A DNA stretch of 64,000 nt, taken from the NCBI GenBank assembly GCA_028023455.1, contig JAQFVV010000231.1:496001-560000 (forward strand). The letters are read 5' to 3'. A model generated the notes under the pieces. The model saw nothing but the letters and a program-made list of their open reading frames with translations. It was not told the DNA's origin and searched no databases. Positions 11,880-22,929 of this stretch are shown piece after piece. Position 1 is the stretch's first letter; every line of letters begins with the position of its first letter. The stretch is from Epiperipatus broadwayi. Taxonomy: Eukaryota > Onychophora > Udeonychophora > Euonychophora > Peripatidae. The position numbers and the translations under genes were made by a program.

Positions 11880-12228
11880 AACAGTGACTTTCGAGTTCCC
11901 TTCAGTTATCTACTGCATCTTATCTAACCAATGCACATAACCACATAAAAGCAACAAAGATAAATGATCTCCAATATAAAATTTTCTAATGAATCAGCAC
12001 TCATAAGCTGATCCAGATTATCATCTCCCCTACACTGATTATATCTATAAATGAGAGATGATGATCTGTATCAATTTATGAGTGCTGATTCAGCACAAAA
12101 TATTTATATTGGAAATCCTTTACTTTTTCCACATGTATGTGGTTATGGGTGTTGGTTATATAAGACAGAGTGTATAGCTGTAGGAGTTTCAAAAGTCTGT
12201 ATACAAATCCCCTCTAATTACATCTAAA
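11880..12228. mobile_element. HH-A hammerhead repeat, old inverted dimer
   Basis: Left and right arms are imperfect reverse complements around a spacer near 12032-12055. The right arm reads TTATGAGTGCTGATTCAGCAC then AAAA, that is a hammerhead with stem II kept but both core boxes mutated. The left arm (minus) has CTTATGA. The right arm continues into a degenerate B-box (ACAAATCCCC) near 12207. It is more diverged than the copies at 3511 and 32585. Confidence 0.7.
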
Positions 12229-12780
12229 ATTCAATATACACAATATGCTTGTTTTCAAATATTGAACACTGTTTAATTTGTAGCAGTTGTCACAAATAAA
12301 AGTGAGGGGTTTGAAAATATTACTGCAATAATTCCCAAGTTGAAAACAGTCTCAAAGAATTATTTAAATAAATTTGCAGCTAATTCTTACTTTCTACTCA
12401 TTGATGCCAATCTAATTGACAGCTAAAATGACTTTCTTTTAATGTGAAATATAGATTGGCAATGATATAAAAAAGGGGTACAAGTTGTGGGTTTATGTAA
12501 ATGATTCCTTGGGCTTGGTTTCAACTTGTGAATTGCTATAAGTAATATATGTCCTCATGTTAATTTATAACAGTTGCTGAAAATGTATTTTTTTACTTTT
12601 TAGTATATAAGGGAACTGCGAACTACACTATATTTTGTTCCAAGCCACCCTCATGTTCAAACATATACAGTGTATTATAGCTTAAATTTTGTTGATAAAC
12701 ATTGATTGGAATAGAATATATATTATTTCTTGAACTGCAAGTGTACAGTGTACAGTATTGTTTAAAATGCATATATATAT

Positions 12781-12931
12781 ATGATCACTAGATGGAGCTT
12801 TACCAATAGCTCCTTACAAGATTTGTTTACATAAACGCCGAGAGAGATAGAATTCAATATCTCTTTCGTTGTCTCCCACCTTCAGACCATGGCTTCAAGC
12901 TAGTTGGCTCATAGCTTCATCTAGTGATCAT
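12781..12931. mobile_element. Short MITE with 14-bp perfect terminal inverted repeats
   Basis: ATGATCACTAGATG at 12781-12794 is the exact reverse complement of 12918-12931, and similarity extends to about 19 bases. The 151-bp interior has no ORF. It sits beside a TA tract. A left-end fragment of the same family recurs at 48764-48816. Superfamily undetermined, as no clear target duplication is visible. Confidence 0.7.
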
Positions 12932-13123
12932 AAAATGCAAGCTAAAAGCAAGTTACGAAATTTATAACTTGTTTTGTTTATCATATATATATATATATAT
13001 ATATATTCAGTGAATTGAACATGAATTCAGGATTGACCATGGAAATAGGGAAAGACAATCAATCCAATATCTTGATTTAAAACTAAAGCAGATCCATAAA
13101 GATGGCGTATGACTTTATTGTTC

Positions 13124-13232
13124 TGGAGTTCATAAGAAGTTTGAGCATCCAAACTGCAAGTACCAGAATCAATTCTAGGTCATCTTGACCCAAAGTTATA
13201 CACTCTATCAACTGCACCAAATCATGCATGAC
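13124..13232 (-). mobile_element. tRNA-derived SINE, family G, copy 1
   Basis: On the minus strand an A-box-like TTGGTGCAGTTGATAGAG is followed by a B-box-like GAATTGATTC and a body ending near TTCTTATGAACTCC. The same arrangement is at 33744-33850 on the plus strand, which supports a SINE family with pol III promoter rather than chance similarity. Confidence 0.55.
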
Positions 13233-13249
13233 AGTGAATCCATAATATG

Positions 13250-13745
13250 CTGCAATACAAAATGATTATCAAACCCCCTCATACCAAATGATGTATAGAT
13301 GTAAAATCACAAGTGTCCAAATCACATAAATTTTCAGGATTAAGAATCTTCCTATATCTGTATGAATCAGATAGAATTAAGGATATAGAATCATACATAG
13401 CTAATTTAACAAAAGCAGAGTACAACAAAATGCATATACCCTGATACATAAAGTAATTCAAAACAAAAATTGCAAACAAAACAACTGACCATAGAAATAA
13501 TAATAAAAAGTGGATCACCATCCCATACTTACCATATGTAACAAAGTAGTACAGATTTGCTCAACAGACTTAATAAGGGATTTAGAATGCCCATTAGCTT
13601 AAATAAACTTATTAGCAACATAAAGGATAAAATACAAATATTGGACCAACCTAATGCGGTTATGCTGTATGAAGCAGACAAAAAGACTCTCCATATTGAA
13701 CTGGATACGTTATCCACTTCAAAGGCAACAAATCAAAACTAAAAT
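13250..13745 (+). pseudogene. Penelope-like element relic (RT C-terminus into GIY-YIG start)
   Basis: The plus strand carries KKWITIPYLPYVTK, then after one frameshift a frame (13557-13742) with LLNRLNKGFR and SLNKLISNIKDKI, then PNAVYAV in another frame. This order (PY block, then the short linker with N-x-KD, then the start of the Cys/GIY-YIG region) is typical of PLE proteins downstream of the RT. Stops and frameshifts make it dead. The antisense frames 13279-13521 and 13529-13717 are shadows. Confidence 0.5.
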
Positions 13746-13899
13746 GTATATTTTTAAAAATTTAAAACAGAGAAAATTATATTTAAAAATATTGTATTTT
13801 GTTATTTTTTATTTATTAAGAGTATCTGCCACAACACACATATTCAATTATAAATGGAATTGTAAAATCATTTTAATTAAAAAAAGGGTAAAAGCCTGA

Positions 13900-15385
13900 A
13901 ATATAACGTTACCGGGCTGCCACAACTTTTTTCTTTTTTTTATACAACAAGTTTTTTTTTCTAATATTGATTAAACGAATAATTTTTATTTCATTTAGAA
14001 CATGATTTCTTTATTATTAAACAAATTTTGATAATCATTTTTGTTATTTTTTGTGGGTTTTTTGTTGGAACCTGATATTTTTTCAACAAATTTTGCTAAT
14101 TGTATTTTTTTCTTTTTATCATTTGAAAACTTCTGACCGTTTCACGATGTCAAAAAAATTTGTTTGAATCTCACCGCCGAAAAAATAGAATACAATTATT
14201 TGCAACTTGTTTAGAACTTAATTCTACCTTTTTTTTTGTCTTGACTAAATGGTTTTTCTTCTTATTATTATTATTATTAATTTTACTTTTTTTTTTAAAC
14301 ACAACTTTTTATCACTTTGATTTAGATTATGTTTGAATTAGCCTTTTTTTTTTTTGGCTACTACAAAAAACAGCTTTTTGAGCAAGGGAGGAGGGGGGAA
14401 TTTGTACTGTTTATTATTAACAAAAAGGCAACAAAAATAGTCAATTATTTTAACAATGCTGAAAAAAGAAAATCAACTTTGGGACTTGTTTCGAATTTTG
14501 ATTTCTTTTTGGTTGATGTAATTGTTTTTCTTAATATTAATCCAAATTTACTTTTGTGTTTTTGCCGATTAAAAAATTGTTTTCAAACACCCACTCCCAC
14601 CCACACTCGGAAAAAGAATTGTAACCAAAAAGTCAAGAATTTAACCTTTTTTTTCTTTTTTTGAAACAACTTTTTCTCACTTTTTACTTTGATTTCTATT
14701 TCGTTCGAATTACCTTTTTTTTTTTAGCCTTCTACAATAAACTGCTTTTGGGGGTGGGGTATATTTTGTAATTTGTTATTCTTAACAAAAAGTCAACCAA
14801 AGTCGTCATTTATTTTAACCCCGCTGCAAAAAATTGAATCCAAATACTTGCCAATTTCGAATGAAATAAAAAACAAAAAAAAAGGGACACAAACTTTGGA
14901 CTTTTTAAAATTATTTATTCGATTTTATTGCTGTAATAAAAAGTGGACATTACATGTGCCTGACAAAATAAAATAAAAAAACACAATCTCACACACTTTC
15001 TGTACTCGGCAATTTATCTGAAGAAAAGTTTCAAAATTGCACGTTCGTCTCAGATCTTTTAGTGGTCTCAAATATTTTCCCCACCATGCTGAAACGTGAC
15101 TTAGCGCATGGGCTTTGGCGAAGCCTGTTGCAACATACACTTTGCCAATTTTTTTAATATTAACCTTTTTTTCGGGAAGGTTGGGGACCATATGACAATT
15201 CTTAATAATTAACAACATTTTTTAAATCGAAATGACATTACTCTATTACGGAGATTTGAAAAAGTCATACCGCCTTGAAATTTAAACACCCTCAAGTGAT
15301 ACGGTAATCAGCTATGAAAAGAACGAATACGCATAAATACCTTCAAAGCACAAAACAGGCAGTAATATTTTTGTGCGATGTCATG
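13900..15385. repeat. T-rich DNA with a diverged tandem duplication (period about 372)
   Basis: Segments starting near 14297 and 14669 share the order: CTTTGATTT, GAATTA, a poly-T run, a CTACAA-AAAC block, a G-rich run, TATTATTxxTAACAAAAAG, TATTTTAAC. GAATTA recurs at 14335 and 14707. Similarity is clear over about 200 bases and then fades. The 111-codon plus frame at 14329-14664 and the 97-codon minus frame at 14925-15218 have no recognisable domain; I do not call them genes. Confidence 0.5.
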
Positions 15386-15507
15386 TAAAGCGGCCTAGCT
15401 CAATGGGTTAATACAATACATAAATGTTGTGTTAGCCTGTATGGCCACGGCCACCGAAATGGCATTTTTATGTGTTTTGACATGTAAACAATGCCCCAAG
15501 TGGCCGT
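15385..15507 (+). other. tRNA A-box-like sequence next to a short GC-rich hairpin
   Basis: CTAGCTCAATGGGTTAA at about 15394 matches a tRNA A box, but no B box follows at the expected distance. Immediately downstream, ACGGCCAC at 15447 and AGTGGCCGT at 15499-15507 close a 61-base hairpin whose arms also pair ATGGCATT with AATGCC. It may be the decayed head of a SINE. Confidence 0.3.
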
Positions 15508-15905
15508 GCCCGGATTTCAGGCTTTTACCAAAAAAAGTTTTGATTAAGATTTTTGTTTGTTTGTTAATCTATTTTTTTTTTTTTTTTAAAAAGGAGGCTC
15601 GTTTTCTAATTTATTAAAAGTGGGACTAAAAAAAAAAGTAAAAACATAAGATAAGAATAACCCTGATTAAAATCCTAATTAAGATCTAATGAAAAAATAA
15701 GAGACTAAATCTGGTTAAAACTTTTAATTAAGATCTGGCAGGACATAACTATTGTGCATAAAAGCTCTGTATTTTTGCTTGATTATAACTTTTATATTTG
15801 CTAATGGTGAACTGCTGATGTGATATATAATTTTTATATTTGCTAAAGGTAACCATTCATTCAAAATGTAGAAACAACTTACCTTGAAGAACCAGATTAG
15901 AAATA
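15508..15905. other. AT-rich DNA without a recognisable gene
   Basis: It contains a short direct repeat of TTTTATATTTGCTAA at about 15790 and 15830. Nothing else is visible. Confidence 0.5.
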
Positions 15906-16259
15906 TGCAGTGCTAAGCCATCTAAAGATGAACCCCAGAGCTCGAAATTGCATCCACCAAGAACATGCCTAATGTCCTAGTCCAGAACTGATCCTGAACA
16001 TGATCTTCATCCCCCCAACCAGATTACTAGAGATCCAAACCTTTGTAATGAACTCTAGATAGACATAAACTGTGCATGCAATGCTGAAAGAAATCAGACA
16101 GACAGAACATTATGCCTTGAATGTGAACTGAACATTTTCTATTTTAACCTGGGTAAAATCTCTAAATTTTATGAACATATGATAGGCAGATTTATAATAA
16201 TTTTGGTATTATTAATATTTCTTTTATGTATTTGTGTAAAACTTATAAATTGTAGGTAA
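15906..16259 (+). pseudogene. Relic of a Cys-rich single-pass membrane protein
   Basis: One plus frame runs 117 codons to a TAA at 16257-16259, broken only by two in-frame TAG codons (15978-15980 and 16056-16058). Composition is protein-like: a Pro/Ser/Lys-rich start, then a Cys cluster (codons near 16044-16120), then a segment of about 20 hydrophobic residues (about 16190-16240: Phe/Ile/Leu/Val) followed by a short tail with Lys and Arg. This is the layout of the C-terminal end of a type I membrane protein. AATAAA signals follow near 16665, so an env-like gene upstream of an LTR is one possibility; a cellular exon is another (AG|GTAATT at the end resembles a splice donor). Family not identified. 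Confidence 0.45.
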
Positions 16260-17538
16260 TTAAATTAATATTTTCTTTTGTCAATTTGTTGGAGAATGTA
16301 TTGTGTGTTAATATTTTATAATCGTTTTTCTTTATTATTATTAGTAACTATTGATAAAAGCTTTGGTAGATAATAGTAGTTTTCCTTTTTAGATCACCTC
16401 CCCGCTTTTTAATTAAGAATAAATTAGTTCAATAGGGGTTTGCATTCCCCATAGACTGTAAATCTTTTGCCTAGAGATTTATCAATTGTATAGTTCTGTT
16501 TTTCTTAAACCACAGGGATTTTCTTTTCTTCTATTTCAGATTATGTAAAATCTCTTCTTTTTGCTTGTAGGGAGTTAGCCTTAAAGATCATACTTGTAAC
16601 AACTTCTTATGAGTGTTTACAGGCATATAACATCCTTGTTTTGTTCTGTTGTTGTCACAGCGTTAAATAAAGCTCACCCTGCATTGTTCATTGACTTCTA
16701 TACAAGATCATTTTTCTTGAAGTCTCTAAATAAAAGAAAATGGAAATTGAAGAGTAGATAAATTGATAGCAGGAAGAGCTTTCAAAGCCCTCTAAACTTA
16801 GGTGGAAAAACAAATTTATCTGCTCAAGTGTTTAATGCCACAATACTCTTGTGCACTCTCTGACAAAGAAAGTTGGGGAATTTAGATCAAACTTTTATAT
16901 GTTGTTTGACTAATATTATTATTATTTTTAATTTAATAAACTTAAAAATTAGAAAGAATTATAATTGCTTTTGGCTGATGTTTGTTTCTGTATCATGACC
17001 CTCAATTGTCTGAACAAAGTTTAAGATCTCTTTTTCTCCCTGGGTCTAGCTAGCAGCATCAACTTTTTGATCACCACAAATTAAATTTTCTAGGTCGACA
17101 GTGGCCTAGTGGTGTCCTTAGTAATAAAAAAAGAAGTGGTGTCTGGAACAAATATATAAGCTATGTTGAGAAAAAGGTAAACCTTAAACAAGAATGAAGC
17201 AACATTCTCTGATGTATAGAAAATCACAAAATCTGTTGCCAATAAAGTCTTTTACAATCATGAAGGGGAACACAGCCATAGTTTTGATCCAAGTTGTGTT
17301 AAATTAATATGCAAAGAGAGAATTGATCATAAACACAAAATGAAGAGGCATGCTTCTTTGCAAAAAATAAATATGTAATAAACTAGACTACAAATAATAT
17401 TCAAATAAGAAAAAACTATGAATATGACATAAAAGCATTGAAAGGAAAATTCAATAAACATATTTCAACTGTAGTATTTCTTTTTTATATTAGTATTAAC
17501 AACTATAACAAAATATCAATATCAATATATATATATAT
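16260..17538. other. AT-rich DNA without a recognisable gene
   Basis: AATAAA lies near 16665, and pyrimidine-rich CAG acceptor-like sites lie near 16545. Around 17085-17125 there is a decayed match to the 3' end of the 2.1-kb repeat (AAATTTTCTAGGT...GCCTAGTGG). No ORF is convincing. Confidence 0.45.
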
Positions 17539-17690
17539 TGTAACGGGCACACATGACGTTACATTATTTTTTTATTATTAAACATGGAAAAAATAAAAGT
17601 TCGCAAATAAAACTTCTTTTTTAAGAATTAAAAATTGAAAATTAAAATTCTATACTAAACTCATATATATTTGTAAAGTTTTATTAGGAG
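17539..17690 (+). mobile_element. 2.1-kb repeat, truncated copy 3
   Basis: The first 125 or so bases of the 2.1-kb repeat (TGTAACGGGCACACATGACG onward) are followed directly by TTTGTAAAGTTTTATTAGG, which in the full copies lies about 950 bases further in. Similarity then ends. It is an internally deleted copy only about 650 bases upstream of a full copy. Confidence 0.75.
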
Positions 17691-18324
17691 AGCAATTTTT
17701 TTTCAAAATGAAATATTCTTATCTATTTACATAAAACCATATACACTTTAAATCTTATAAAAGCACTGCCAGAAAGAAGTAGCACATATATCAAACATGA
17801 GAAAGTATAAATAATTTCAAAACTAAATTTTTTTGTTAAAAAAAAGTCAAAAGGTTGCAATTAATACGTTTCATTTTTTTTTTTTAATATGTATAGGCGC
17901 GCACAGCACCACGTACCTTATGATGAGTACTTTTTGGGAATTTACTTCAGTGTAATCCTATGCAAGCATTTCAATCAGTCATAAATAAGTTGGTGGTATT
18001 TATTTATAATTGTGCTGTGAATATACATGTATAAACCCATTATTTCTTAAAACATATTTACCTCAATGCAACCTTCTTAAATAAATAATTTATAAAACTT
18101 GCTTGTCATGCCGTGTGTAAAAATAAAATGTATAAAAAAATAGAACTCTTGGGGGGGAGGAGGTAAACGTGGATGGTCCTTAGGAAAACGATAGTAAACA
18201 TTTTTTTTTTGTATATAGTCTTGATACTAACCGAATGTTTTGTAAATTTTCGTTAATCGTGTACCGTAATTACTAACCTTAAGTAAAATTTTTTTTATAT
18301 TTTTTTTAAGCAAGCTTACTGATA
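17691..18324. other. AT-rich DNA between two copies of the 2.1-kb repeat
   Basis: No gene is seen. A G-run lies at about 18151-18158. Part may be very diverged 2.1-kb repeat, but I could not align it. Confidence 0.4.
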
Positions 18325-20480
18325 TGTAACGGGCACATACAACGTTACATTATTGTTTTATTATTAAACATGAAGAAAAAAAGTTCGCAAATAAAACTTC
18401 TTTTTTAAGAATTAAAAATTGAAAATTAAAATTCTATACTAAACTCATATATATTTAAAATCGCACAGATGAGAGATTAAAAAAAAGAAACTTTATTAAA
18501 AAAAAGAAAAAGTATTTTAAAACTAATTTGTCAGTAAAGATTTAAAGATAAAAATATATCTAAGTTTGTACAAAACAAATTAATTAATGTTATTGAAAAA
18601 ATGGAAATGATTAATTTAATTAGTCCAAGTGAACTAGCCCTTGGGCATTTAAATGTATAAGCAATGGTCAGATAGGAAAACAATAGAAACTAATGGCCAA
18701 TGAAAGATATCCATCGGGAAATTTGACCTCAATGGAAGGATCATCATTATCGATGATGTAATGTCCATTGGATCCTAAAGTTACATATAAAAGAAGAGGT
18801 TGGAAATAAAAAGATTAATTATTATTAAGAGAGGACTGAGATGTGTTAAGTCGAAGAGTTGGTAATGAAGGGATTGAAAGACGCACTTTCAATTCCCTCA
18901 GTTGTTATAACAAAAAAAAAAATGAAACATCGCTTTTCCTATATTGAGGACCACAGGATCATCATGAATTTAATGCTGGATTCCAACCGGCAAGCAATGG
19001 ATAACTAATGAACATTTCTAAAACCGTAAGCACGTTATGAACTTAAATGAGTATTAATTTGAAAACACTAAGAACTTTAAAATATAAACTTTCTCAGTAT
19101 TTAATTTATAGAAATAGAATCCTATCTGACCAACTTTAGTTATTAATAAGTAATTTTAATTGGACGTATTTCTTTTGTAAAAATCATTGCCATTTTTTTT
19201 TGTTCTTTTAAGTTTTTATTATGATTTCTGTTTGTCGTTAAATTAAATTATATAAATGTTAAACTTAAGTTGGGCGTGAATGGCTATATAGATTTGTAAA
19301 GTTTTATTAGGGGAGGGTAATCTTAGGTTATTCGTTTCGTAGTTGAATTAGGTCAATGGATTGGATATATTGGTGTAATTAGTAGATGTAGTACGAGATT
19401 TGCTACAGGCAGAATCGCTTTATATGCCGCACACTCTCGTTTTGCCTACAGAAGGAATTATAAGATGGAGTCTGCAGTTCCTTCCTATGGAGTTTTTTTT
19501 TATTGCTCTTATCATCAGATAGATGTGATATTCCTATCTGATGAGAGGCAATTTCTTCTCTTAACCTAATTGTGCTGTCGTATTCAGATTACATTGAACA
19601 CATCGATATATCAGATGGATTGACGTTGGTTTAACTGCGAACTTTTGGCCTAAGGTTAAATTAAGGATAAAATATTTTCTTTTCAAATGCAATCTATGTA
19701 GATTATTCATACTCAACACTCTAAATAAAAATGCATTAAATTTAAGTTGAGTATAGATGCGTGCATGGGTTCGTTATTGGTTAATTGTATTTTTGGTTTT
19801 CATATTTGATCAAAATATATAGACATTCGGTAAATACTGATACCTTATGGTGAGTATCTATGATGTATTTATTTTGGATGTCTTTTAAGTTATTGGTGTC
19901 TATGCAGCATATTATGATGAATGCCAATGGGTTTCTTGTATTCCCTCTGCAATTGACGTTATCAATGACTTTGTATTTTGATCGGTTATGTTTATTTTGA
20001 AATGTTTTTTAACCGTGTAATCTATGTAACCGATCTATACTCAACATTATAAAACAAACTTTCATAAATCCATCTGTGTGAACTTATAAAAATTAAAATG
20101 TAAACTTATAATATTATAAAAATTAATATGTAAATTTAAATTCTAAAATCAAGTTAAAATCCAAAGTAAAAGTTATTCTAAAATAATGCTAAATTATATA
20201 TATATGTGCGTAAATAAATGTTTGTGTGTTAATTACTGGCAGTGGCTTATTTTATTCTTTTTTTAAAAAAGATTCTTAGATAAGAATTTATTATAAAATA
20301 TAAATCTCTGCTGTTCCACTGAGCTAGTGACAATGGGCTAACAACCGGAATCAACCAAAAAAAAAATTTTTTTTTTGACTTAAGTATCTGCCTACTATAT
20401 AAATTTTCTAGGTTCAAATGCCTAGATGGCGCCCTGTAGTGCAGATTATGTTAAGTCTCTTATTCCGGATAGTTATAATA
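18325..20480 (+). mobile_element. 2.1-kb noncoding interspersed repeat, copy 2
   Basis: It is colinear with 1363-3510 from TGTAACGGGCACATAC to AGTTATAATA, with only small indels. Blocks conserved in both copies include the AACTTTAGTTATTAATAAG region, the pair of TCAGATAGATG and CCTATCTGATGAGAG segments (a small hairpin near 19525-19550), and the ending with CTAGGTTCAAATGCCTAG and GGCGCCCTG near 20425. No coding capacity is visible, so if mobile it depends on another element. Confidence 0.75.
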
Positions 20481-20554
20481 TATATTACAAAGAAATCAAG
20501 TCATATATCACATGAACTAATATAACAAGCTTGTATTACAAATGTTATATATAT

Positions 20555-20635
20555 AGCTCACAAATAAGCTCTTAACAAGCTTTGCAGAATATCCCCAACC
20601 CCCTGCAAAGCTTGTTATGAGCTTATTTTCAAGCT
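20555..20635. repeat. Short hairpin
   Basis: Arms 20555-20587 and 20603-20635 are reverse complements with few mismatches (core CAAGCTTTGCAG with CTGCAAAGCTTG) around a 15-base loop. It lies 25 bases left of the larger hairpin at 20660. Confidence 0.8.
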
Positions 20636-20659
20636 CTCTCTTTCTATATATATGTATAT

Positions 20660-20949
20660 ATAACTATAACAACACGTGAAAATTTTTACAAACGTATTTA
20701 AATAATAATTGAACTGCCCTCTAGCTGCAAAGTTCAATAGCATTTTACAATAAGAGAGTGACCACCTCTTACTGTCTTTTAGATCTTTTTATGTACCACC
20801 ATCCAGAACTAGTACATAAAAAGATCTAAAAGACAGTAAGAGGTGGCCACTCTCTTATTGTAAAATGCTATCAAACTTTGCAGCTAGAGGGCAGTTCAAT
20901 TATTATTTAAATACATTTGTAAAAAATTTTCACATGTTGTTATAGTTAT
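20660..20949. mobile_element. Near-perfect 290-bp hairpin element
   Basis: Arms of about 137 bases (20660-20796 and 20812-20949) differ at only a handful of positions and flank a 15-base loop. The ends are ATAACTATAACAAC and its complement. No ORF. Such high arm identity in a region full of decayed repeats suggests a recent insertion or ongoing arm homogenisation. TSD unclear. Confidence 0.85.
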
Positions 20950-22025
20950 TCATTATTAAAATATTATATATATATACATATATTTTTATATGTATCATAT
21001 GTATATATAAATCAAGATTATAGTATAAGCAAAATTTTAAAAATAATACTAATATAATTATTAATAATAAATTGGGAGAACACATTTACATATATTTTAC
21101 TGAGGATGTGTTCACTCACATATTCAGATACAATAAAATTAACAAGAAAAAACACTAACTGCCATCTTTTTATTTTTAAAATAAATAGCTTTTGTTGTTA
21201 TTAAATACACTCTGTGTGATATTCCTACTTTTCAATAACTTTTTTTTTTATAGAAAAGTAATAATAATCTTGTTATCATCAAAAAATTAGGACTTTCTAA
21301 TTTTTTTGATATTTTTAAATCAGACTCAACTTTTAGTACATTCTAAAATTTTGTAAACGTTTTAGCATTGTATTCAGACAATATTTTATGATACAAAATA
21401 GTACAAAATAAATTTTTGAAAGAATAAACTGATAAAATTTTGTTAATATATAGATATATAACATGTATATCATTCAGAGAAGAAAAAATGGCTTCCAAAT
21501 ATAAAAATTGCACATTTCAATGGCTTTTATTGTTTGTTTACATTTTTGTTGTTTGTTTACATTTTTCTTTCAATAGCATATGATCTCGTGGAGTTAGATA
21601 GTGTAGTTCACAGCTTCATTATATTTATTAAAATAAAAGTATTTCCTTTCTTATATATATATTAGTTAACACTGCAATTTTGTGGTGCTGCATTTTTTCA
21701 ATAATTTTCATCACAATAAAAATGTAAATAAAAAATAAAAAAGGGTAAATTTATTTTTATTTATTTATTGGTTTATTTTGAGAGGATAAAAAAGAAATCA
21801 ATATTTTAATGTTTTTAGTTTTTAAATAAATTTATCATCTCTGTGTATATGTCATTTCTGTGTGTATATATTTTAAAACTGTTGAAGCATTAAATATAGT
21901 AAACACTATGTATTAAAAACATATAAAATATTTCATTTTTTATCAATATCTTAAAATAAACATTGTAATTTTTAAATGAAATAATACATAGAATGCTAAA
22001 ATCAGCTGCAATATATAAATATATA
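20950..22025. other. AT-rich DNA without a recognisable gene
   Basis: It contains TA-rich tracts near 20965-21010 and 21650-21660, and a direct repeat of TGTTTGTTTACATTTTTG around 21530-21565. No gene is seen. Confidence 0.5.
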
Positions 22026-22110
22026 TTAAAATGAGATTGCCTTGACAACAGTTTGAAATTGTTGGTTATTATTGATATTGGGATTATCTAAGTGTTGATT
22101 GGTTTTTAAT
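22026..22110 (+). repeat. Family C short repeat, copy 1
   Basis: The unit runs from TTAAAA through GATTGCCTTGACAACAG and GAAATTGTTG to TGTTGATTGGTTTTTAAT. Other copies: 22581-22668, 45862-45955 and 59791-59878 (minus). Copies abut TA dinucleotide tracts, so it looks like a small element that inserts in or carries TA repeats. Confidence 0.7.
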
Positions 22111-22147
22111 GTTTACTTACCAAGACATTTAGCTTTGAGCATTGTTA

Positions 22148-22350
22148 CACTTATTATTTAAGTAATAGTTTTAACAAGGCTGTAAACCTTAGCAATGAGC
22201 GTCTGAAAAAATCGTCACTAGGGACCTCTGTAGGTCTTTAAAACATGCTTACGCTATAAAACCTACAGAGGTCCCTAGTGATGATTTTTTCAGACGCTCA
22301 TTGCTAAGGTTTTCAGCCTTGTTAAAACTATTACTGAAATAATAGTGAGC
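22148..22350. mobile_element. Family E hairpin element, copy 1
   Basis: Left arm 22148-22234 and right arm 22261-22350 are about 95% complementary with a 26-base loop. A diverged relative with the shared block GGGACCTCT and the same downstream TTTATAATTAC lies at 37120-37310. No ORF. Confidence 0.8.
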
Positions 22351-22580
22351 GTTTAATAAAATTTATAATTACAACTTATTATTTAAGTAATACTTTGAGT
22401 GCAATTTGAAATTTATTATTGCAGTTTGTAATGTTTTAATTGACTATTTATTAGTCTATATTCAAAATAGGTTATTTAAACTTTTTTGTATCAATAATTT
22501 CAATCTCTGTGGTCAAATTGCAATCTTTAGTGTCTACATAAATATATTAGACAAATAAAGGTGGGATTCCACCTTTATTT

Positions 22581-22668
22581 TTAAAAGGAGGTTGCCTTGA
22601 TAACAGTTTGAAATTGTTGATTGTTATTGATATTGAGATTGTCTAAGAGTTGACTGGTTTTTAATGAT
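22581..22668 (+). repeat. Family C short repeat, copy 2
   Basis: It is closely similar to 22026-22110 in the same orientation about 555 bases downstream, and ends in a TATATATACAT tract. The family E hairpin lies between the two copies. Confidence 0.75.
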
Positions 22669-22929
22669 ATATATACATATATGTATTAATTTGTATATTA
22701 TACAGATTTTGCTACTATTTTTAAATTTTGATATTTACACAAAGCATGGAAACAAATGATACAGATATATAAAAATAGGGAAGAGATTATAAAACAGTAT
22801 AGAAAAACTGCTGAAAAATTACATTAAAATTAAAGATAATAAAACCACTAATTGGTAACATTCTGTATTCCATTTATGACAAAATGTAATGTAATTTACA
22901 TGAAATGGGATCAATTTTTAATGAGAAAT

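Noticed and set aside
14329-14664. 111-codon plus frame in T-rich DNA
   Set aside because: Phe/Lys/Asn-rich composition, part of a noncoding tandem duplication, no domain.
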